DNA from: Angiostrongylus vasorum
Taxonomy: Eukaryota > Nematoda > Chromadorea > Rhabditida > Metastrongylidae
NCBI GenBank assembly: GCA_018806985.1
Contig: JADANN010000003.1
Span: 1-64,000 of the forward strand
DNA length: 64,000 bases
Reading direction: 5' to 3'
The translations under genes were made by a program, and so were the position numbers. This document shows positions 57,801 to 64,000 of the stretch, piece by piece. Within the stretch, counting starts at the first letter, position 1, and every line of letters begins with the position of its first letter. The notes under the pieces are model-generated. The model was given only the letters and a program-made list of their open reading frames with translations. It was not told the DNA's origin and made no database searches.

Positions 57801-59080
57801 CTGAGCACTTTGGGTGCTCTCGTAAAAAAAGCATTGAGTTGTTGAATCGTCAAGCCATCAATGTCTGTTTCTCCTTCGTCTTGTCTTCTTGTCATGCTTC
57901 TTTTTCCCTCTTGTCGCTCCGTTCCTTTCCTCTCTGCTCTTTTTTATTCTCGCACCTCGCATGTTTTGTAGTGTTAGAAATTTTCCTAATTTATTATAAA
58001 ATGTCCTTCGCTATATTTCCCTGCCTTCTTCTAAAAAAAAAGTGAAAAAGAGGCCAGCCGTAGTTCCGACGTTTCACAAACTCTCCATGAAAAACTCTTT
58101 GCACTGACGATTGCGTTCGCCCATTATACCGAGACTTCACAGCTATTTACCCAGATGTTTCAAAAGGAATTAGAGATATTGTAATCATCGCTGTCGACCT
58201 CCCCTACCCTCTCAGTAGTTATTCAGAACTCATTCGATTTTCTACTTTTTTAAGTAGAAGACTTTTATTTGATGAGTCCGCAATTTACTGTATGGACCAA
58301 ACCATATATTTATATTTCAGTCGCCTCTGTGACTCTATGGAGTACACTTATGGAGTTCATTGTATGACTAACAACTAAGAGATAAATCAACCCCGAATGA
58401 TTTACACTGTTTCACGCTTCAAGGCAGTAATGGGCAATATTTTCCATAAAGTTCTCTTTCAGTGTACAGAATGTGTAAGCGAGATGCGGGTGAATCGCGC
58501 GGAATTCTGAGAGATGTTCGACTCGTCGCTCTAAGAATGAAGTCGAGCCATGTACAGTTCCAGGGGCATTATTACAACTATGAGACCAGATCTGCACGGC
58601 AATCAGCTTCTTATTCGGGCGACCGTGCCCTGTCCTTATTAATAAAAAAGCAAAGCATTAATAAAAACTGCTGCGAATCTCCTCTTTTCATTTGTAGACT
58701 TGGAAGTCCGCATCGAAGGACACTGCTCCATTTAAAAACAAATGGCACTGTTTTGTTTCATCTGATCGATTTTTACGTTCTCCGCTTCCACATTGATTTA
58801 ATGGCTTTCGCTTCGAAGTAACTCCACAGCTTCAGATCGAAAGCCACGGATTGGTTTACCTTTCGGCGTGGGAAACGTTTCTCAAGAGTGTGCCAACAAT
58901 GAAATAATGAAGCACTTGAACTATGACGAGTGCTGAAAGTACAGCATGCAGTATTCCATGACAACTAATTTTGGCTGAAAGCAGTGTCACAGAGAGATCT
59001 TAAATTTTTGCTAAGAGACCTATCCGATTATCGATCGAGAAACAATTGAAACATCGCGGTGAGGAAATAGTAATGGGTAC
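57800..59080. other. No gene recognised
   Basis: A 119-codon frame (58462-58821) is not recognised and has no splice partner I can see. Confidence 0.4.
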
Positions 59081-59224
59081 TCGAGGTGATGAAATATTAT
59101 GAATACCTTGGAATCCTTAGTTGGGAACGTGGCTTAGGTTATTAAATCTCCTTCAGCATGCTTTTACATAATCTTTGTGCCCTAAGAAGGTGCTGGATTT
59201 TATTGAGCAAAAACGCTCGAAAAA

Positions 59225-62200
59225 GCTGAGAGAGCAAGAGAGTACCCAAACTGTATCACCTGTATCACCTGTATCACCTTTAGTCCCGTTGATCGTCTAG
59301 TGACTCGAGCGGGCGCCAGTAAATCTTTCCATTTTTTCCCTGTCGCGTGCAAGAGTAGCCCAATGGGTTCTGCTCGCTCTAGGGACTCGTCGAGCATCAT
59401 ATCTTTTCTTCAAGGCTCTTTCGTGAAGAACTCTGACCATCGGGTCGGTGGTCTTCCTGCAGTACGTTTGACATCCCGAGAAATCCAGTCACTAACGGCT
59501 CTTGTCCATCGGTTGTCATTCATACGCATTACGTGTCCCGGCCCACCTTATCTTCGACTGTTTGGCTTACAGAACGGCATCTTTGATTTTTTTGATCGTT
59601 GACGCAGATCGAAGCTTCGGATCCCTTCCCTTACTTGTGTGGAAACGGGGATACTCCTAGCATCGTCCCTTTCGACTGCGCGTTCGATAACGCTGAGTGA
59701 TCTTTCATCCTGCTTAGCGCAGCGACCAAGTTTCTGACGCATACGTTAGGGCAGGGAAGTACCGTTGAGTCGAAAAGGTGGGCACGCGAGTCGGGTGTTC
59801 CTTGTTCTCTTCACTACATCCTCGATGCTCTTGAAAGCTCCACAAGCCGCTCGTTTCCTTCTGCTCAGCTCTGGAGCAAAGGTCGTTCATCATGATTGAT
59901 TTCCCGACGTAGATAGACATAACTGGAGCATTTCGGAGATATTCGTTCCATTGAGCATGAATGGGGCATGCGAAACCAATCCCGTTCTTCATGAACATCG
60001 TTTTTGTGAGGATTTAGTTGAAAGACCAATCATTTTCCAGAGGCTTTATCAAAGTCGGCAAGCATACGTTCCGCTTGGCTAAATATTTGGTGTTATAAGG
60101 ACGATGTCATCTGCAAAGCGAAGATGGTGTAACTGCTCGACCATCGATTTTCACTCCCATATTATCCCATTCCCAATGTTCGCGTGACGTTCTCGAGGGT
60201 GGCGGTAAATAATTTTGGCGAGGTGGTATCGCCTTTGCCTAACTCCTCTTTTGACGTCGATGTTAATATCGAAATGTAGAATGGTGATACCTTGGTTGCG
60301 AAATTTTTTGTACAGCTCACGAAGAATCTTTATACACTGAGTAGGCACTCCCTTGACTGTCCGCGGCTTCCATGACTACTATCTCAGCTGAGTCAAAAGC
60401 ACTCTTTGTAAACAAATGAAAGTGAGGTAGAGCGGAGTTCTGTACACTCGGAATACCTCAATGAGTCTTGCTGTCGTGTAGATGTGGTCCATCGAAACTT
60501 TCGAATTCTTTTCGAAACCCTGCTTGCTCACATGGCTAGCCCTTTCGTCCAGTGGCCTGCTCAATCCTGTTTAGAATGACTCAAGAGAAAAGTTTGTAGA
60601 CGAGACAGACAGCAAACAGATTGGGCGATAGTTGCCGACATGGTGTAGGTCACCCTTCTTGAACAACAGCACGGTCTTATTGGTCTTCCGCTTAGAAGGG
60701 AACCTTACATTCAAACAGGTAACGTGTGTAGAGCAGAGGCAACGTGTTTACGAGGGCTGGCCGAAGGTTCTCAGGGATCTGGGTCTTATCCTGCTCGGAC
60801 CTGCTGCTGTTCGATTTTTCACTGACGAAATAGCATGTCAGATTTCGGAAGGGAGAACCGGTGGAATGACATATCCATCCTCTTTTATTTCACATGACGA
60901 AGGAGGACGTGGTTATCGAAGAGATCTAAGTAGTAATCGTGAAATGATTTTCTCCATTGCCTTTCTGGACGCTGTAACTGTTCCGTCTGGGCGTCGGTGT
61001 GCAGTCATCTTGATCTTTGCAATTGGCGAAGCAGTCGTAGGGGCTTTGCGAATGCTTTTTCTAGCCTCTGCAGCTTCGAATATTACTGCTGCTCTACGGT
61101 CTTTAAGATGTTTCTTTTTATCGCCCGTTTGCACCGCTTTGCAAGTTCGGACGTGAGATCCGCGGTTGCCTGTAGCTCGTACACTTCCACACTACCGTGT
61201 CAGCTCGAGTGTTTTCTGGAGACACCCCGTCCCTTGGTGACTTTCGAAGCTCTCACCTTTCATCGCGTTAACGTGAAGATGTTGAATGAGCCGATCGTAT
61301 TCTTCGTCGATGTTATCGACAACGGCATCATCCCAACAGCCAACTAATGAATTGAATAAGTCACAGTTTGCGGTGGTTCTAGGGACTTCGGTTTTTCAAT
61401 TTAGTGGCTTTATCTCCTTTGCGCGAGAAACTCTCCATTGGGAGACTCCCACGTCCAACGTTCAGGGTGGGAGCTGCTGGAATTGCGAGTAACCATGGAT
61501 GCTCTTGGTCGTCGTGATAAACTCAGACAGCCGCTCACCCTGACCGTTACATCCTAATCCGTGGGTCCCAATGTGACGTTCTTCAGACGTTCTTCTTGGT
61601 CCAATCTTGGCGTTGAAAATCTCCAATGATGACCTTGAAGAATGTGTGGTCTTCTCTGTAGAACTTCTCCAAGTCCATATAGAATGCTTCGACTTCTTCT
61701 TCGTCATAGTTTGATGTCGGCGCGTAAACGACAAAGATTGTCAAAGCCGGAATTGATCCACATCTTTTTAATCGTAAACGTCCGATTCGGGTTGTAAGTT
61801 GTTCGAATGTATCGATGTTCATGGACAAACTCGTGTTGACGAGAACGCCGACGCCGCCAACTCCTCTACTGTCGCATGTTCCCAGGAACAGTTCTTCTGC
61901 GGTGTCACAGACGGAGTTGAAAGGCTGGCGTCTTCTCGTCTCGGCCTAGGCCGATGACGTCGTATTTTACCCTTCTTGCTTTGCATGAGCAAGTCTTTTA
62001 TCGAGGACTCGGATGCAAGTGTACGTGCATTGTAGGTACAGATCGTCACCATAGTTCTTCACAATTCAGTGCAGGTTCCACTGGCCCTGAGATTTTAGCA
62101 GCCTCACTGTACTCGTCCTACCCAACACTGCGGAATTGGGGGGCTCTTTCGGGGTCAGGGGAATGAGGTCCGTTTTTTTTTCTACTGTTTTTAGCATTTT

Positions 62201-62610
62201 TTGTTACCCACGTATAGCTTGCTGGGCTCTGGACGTGGGGGGCTGAGTATACTCACGGGTAGCTTGCCAGGCTCTCCCGGAGTGGACATGGACCTTATTT
62301 GTTGGAGGCGACTCCTAACCGCCTCCCATATACTTCCCTGTCACTTGATTGCAGGCTTTTTGGCCGAATTGACTCGTGGAATACAATCTGCATAAACTAG
62401 AACGCACCCACACACGTGTGCATGAATACGCCCCGTAAATGCAGAAAGTATGTGCCAAATCGGCGCAGCAGAAACAGGGAGTCCATACCCTGGATCCACC
62501 TGCGTCTCAGGGAAGCAAAGGTCGCTTTTGGTCCGCGATTGACCCCCCTATCCGCCACCTGGGAACGCGCCACGTAGCCTCGCGACTAACCGGCTCGAGA
62601 TCCCTCATAT
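59225..62610 (-). mobile_element. RTE-A non-LTR retrotransposon, nearly full length, degenerate
   Basis: Minus strand, 5' to 3': non-coding leader (62610-62080); start near 62052 (VTICTYNARTLASESSIKDL); AP-type endonuclease (TIFVVYAPTSNYDEEEVEAF, FFKVIIGDF, ERHIGTHGLG); linker (KDRRAAVIFEAAEA, HRRPDGTVTASRKAMEK); reverse transcriptase (NYRPICLLS near 60600-60640, VKRGVRQ near 60240, HLRFADDIVLIT near 60095-60130, so the catalytic FADD is intact); C-terminal part (LTYASETWSLR, SLSVIERAVERDDAR, TRRSTGL). It ends at CGATCAACGGG plus three TATCACCTG units (59255-59285). Frameshifts and stops occur along it, so it is probably inactive. Confidence 0.85.
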
Positions 62611-62639
62611 GAGGGAGATCGGTGGAGTACCTAACCAGA

Positions 62640-62825
62640 TCTTAATAATATTCAGTGGGCCATGCGGCATTTTCACAGCTATATCACCAAGGTCCAATAT
62701 ATCGCTTAATTGAGATCCATATTGAGAGTGCCGGGATAGTCGAGTTGATGAAATATTATGAATGTCTTGAAATCGTTAGATGCCCTAAGAAGGTGCTTGA
62801 ATTTACGTACTTACTTGAATACTTA
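62640..62825 (-). repeat. 3' flank between the two RTE elements
   Basis: It shares GATGAAATATTATGAAT and GCCCTAAGAAGGTGCT with 59085-59195. These two stretches lie 3' of RTE-B and RTE-A respectively. Confidence 0.4.
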
Positions 62826-62829
62826 CCTC

Positions 62830-64000
62830 TTCACGAGCTGTGCGGACTCCCAGCACATATGCCATTCGTTCTTTTCTCTCGCAATCGTAGTCCATGGTGG
62901 TGGTCTTGTTCGAGCATGGTAGCGCGTGCGAGTCTCGTGCCGTGGTCTGTAAAACAACTGCAGCTGCGGATACAGCTGATTAACTTTGTTTACGAACACG
63001 TCCGCAACGTGTAGGTGGTCGTCCTGGGGGACGTTTGCATTCTCTTGGAGTCCACTCTACTGTTCTTTTCGTCCATCTGTCGTCCGTTCTTTCTCATTAT
63101 GTGACCGACCCATCTATGTTTCGCTATCGATGTAAATTCTCCTGGATCTCGAAGATGTGACAGATTTCGAAGGTCAGAGCTTCGCATTCCGGCCAGATAT
63201 TGAGAGTGCGGGTTATATTTCAGAAGACATCGCTCACGCGCTCTGTGAGTAGTGCGAAGCATTCTTGACGTGATTGAAGTATCAACCCACGTCTCTGCAG
63301 TATAACAGAACGCTTTGAGGTCCGTAGAATCGAAGAGATGAGCGCAGATTTTTTGGGTCCTTCAGTTGGTTGGTGGCTTCATGGAGAGGCCCGAATGCGG
63401 CCCAAGCTGCTCTCCTTCTTCTATCTAGTTCCTCCTTCATGTTGTTTTTCCATATTCATTGATAGCCCGAGGTATATGTACGCGGTGGTCTCTGCAATGA
63501 GAGAGCCATCCAATTCAATTTTTTTCGCTTTCGCACGATGGCTTTTTTTATGAATTGGGTATTCTTTCGATTTATGGTCCGATCTTTTTTCCCTGCTTCA
63601 TTGAGCTCGTTGATCATTACCTCTGCTTCGCTAGTACTTTTTGAGAAGATGACAACCTTGTCGGCAAAACGAAGGTTTGATAGGAATTTTTCCATCAGTA
63701 CGTATGCCTTTCTCATCCTAATCGAGTGACTTCGTTATCCACTTCAGTGCGGCACTGAAGAGCTTTGGCGACATTGTGTCGCACTGTCGAACCACTTTTC
63801 CTATTCTTATGGTAAGACGTCGATGCAAAAGGTATATTTTCGTAGTGCAGTTCTGATGACAATTAGACACAGTTCTTGTGAAGGATGGGTCCACTCCTTG
63901 GGCGACAAGCGCTGATAGGGATTGCATTCGTTTCGACACTGTCAAACGCTTTTCTCATAGTCGACAAAGGTTAGGACTAGAGGCAAATGGTGCTCCCGCC
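62830..64000 (-). mobile_element. RTE-B non-LTR retrotransposon, runs off the window
   Basis: Minus-strand readings are LSALVAQGVDPSFTRT, LLHRRLTIRIGKVVRQ, MSPKLFSAALKWITKSLD, LRFADKVVIFSKSTSEAE and, after frameshifts, the C-terminal block near 63000-63300 (HRARERCLLKYNPHSQYLAG, SIAKHRWVGHIMRKNGRQM). The RT motif is FADK where FADD is expected, so a catalytic aspartate is lost. The 5' end lies beyond base 64000. It is a separate lineage from RTE-A. Confidence 0.8.

Noticed and set aside
57638..58045. 135-codon plus-strand frame
   Set aside because: Its first part is antisense to a PLE GIY-YIG relic, and the rest is low-complexity phenylalanine, leucine and serine from T-rich DNA.
60632..61156. 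174-codon plus-strand frame
   Set aside because: It is the complement of the RTE-A linker and reverse transcriptase, whose minus-strand reading carries the known motifs.

Overview
The window looks like repeat-rich nuclear DNA of a nematode, most likely a clade V (strongylid or hookworm-like) parasite. The reasons are short GT-AG introns with T-rich acceptors, RTE-type non-LTR retrotransposons and Penelope-like elements (PLEs) of the kinds common in those genomes, and a small secreted-protein family built of short exons. This is inferred from the sequence alone. There are no bacterial-type operons, no rRNA and no convincing functional tRNA.

The host genes are five copies of one multi-exon family, called A, B, B', C and D here. 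Each encodes about 217 residues: a signal-peptide exon, a Ser/Thr/Ala-rich exon ending in VMQA, an exon starting VFDVLE, and one or two final exons ending ATVS-stop. A (1004-8284, +) reads through if a shifted start codon is accepted. B (12569-14968, +) is intact. B' (17877-20219, -) has a frameshift, C (29736-30626, -) lacks its 3' exons, and D (49275-52701, -) has a frameshift and a lost splice donor. A and D share at least 650 bp of 5' flank plus the start of intron 1. B and B' lie on the two arms of a large palindrome.

The palindrome has a left arm at 9943-15804, a spacer at 15805-17042 and a right arm at 17043-22788. Both edges of the right arm run on without a break into PLE-derived sequence, and the left arm's edges do not, so the right arm looks like the parent. 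The left (daughter) copy has a 58-bp GT-AG intron (14782-14839) that is precisely absent from the right arm and from A and D. This looks like a recent intron gain in a gene copy that stayed intact while its parent decayed. It is the most interesting observation in the window.

The rest is mobile DNA. There is one nearly complete but frameshifted PLE (46250-48460: reverse transcriptase, GIY-YIG endonuclease, hammerhead-like motif) and at least seven PLE relics. There are two RTE lineages: RTE-A at 59225-62610 (-) and 25765-28185 (+), and RTE-B at 62830-64000 (-) and 28290-29060 (+), plus 3' fragments. A tRNA-derived SINE, a fold-back MITE family and several unnamed dispersed repeats (R2, R3, R5, R7, R9) fill the introns and intergenic space. 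A second, layered inverted-repeat structure lies at 37905-41430. Stretches of 32.3-35.4, 41.7-43.6, 44.0-45.4 and 55.4-59.1 kb contain no gene I can support.
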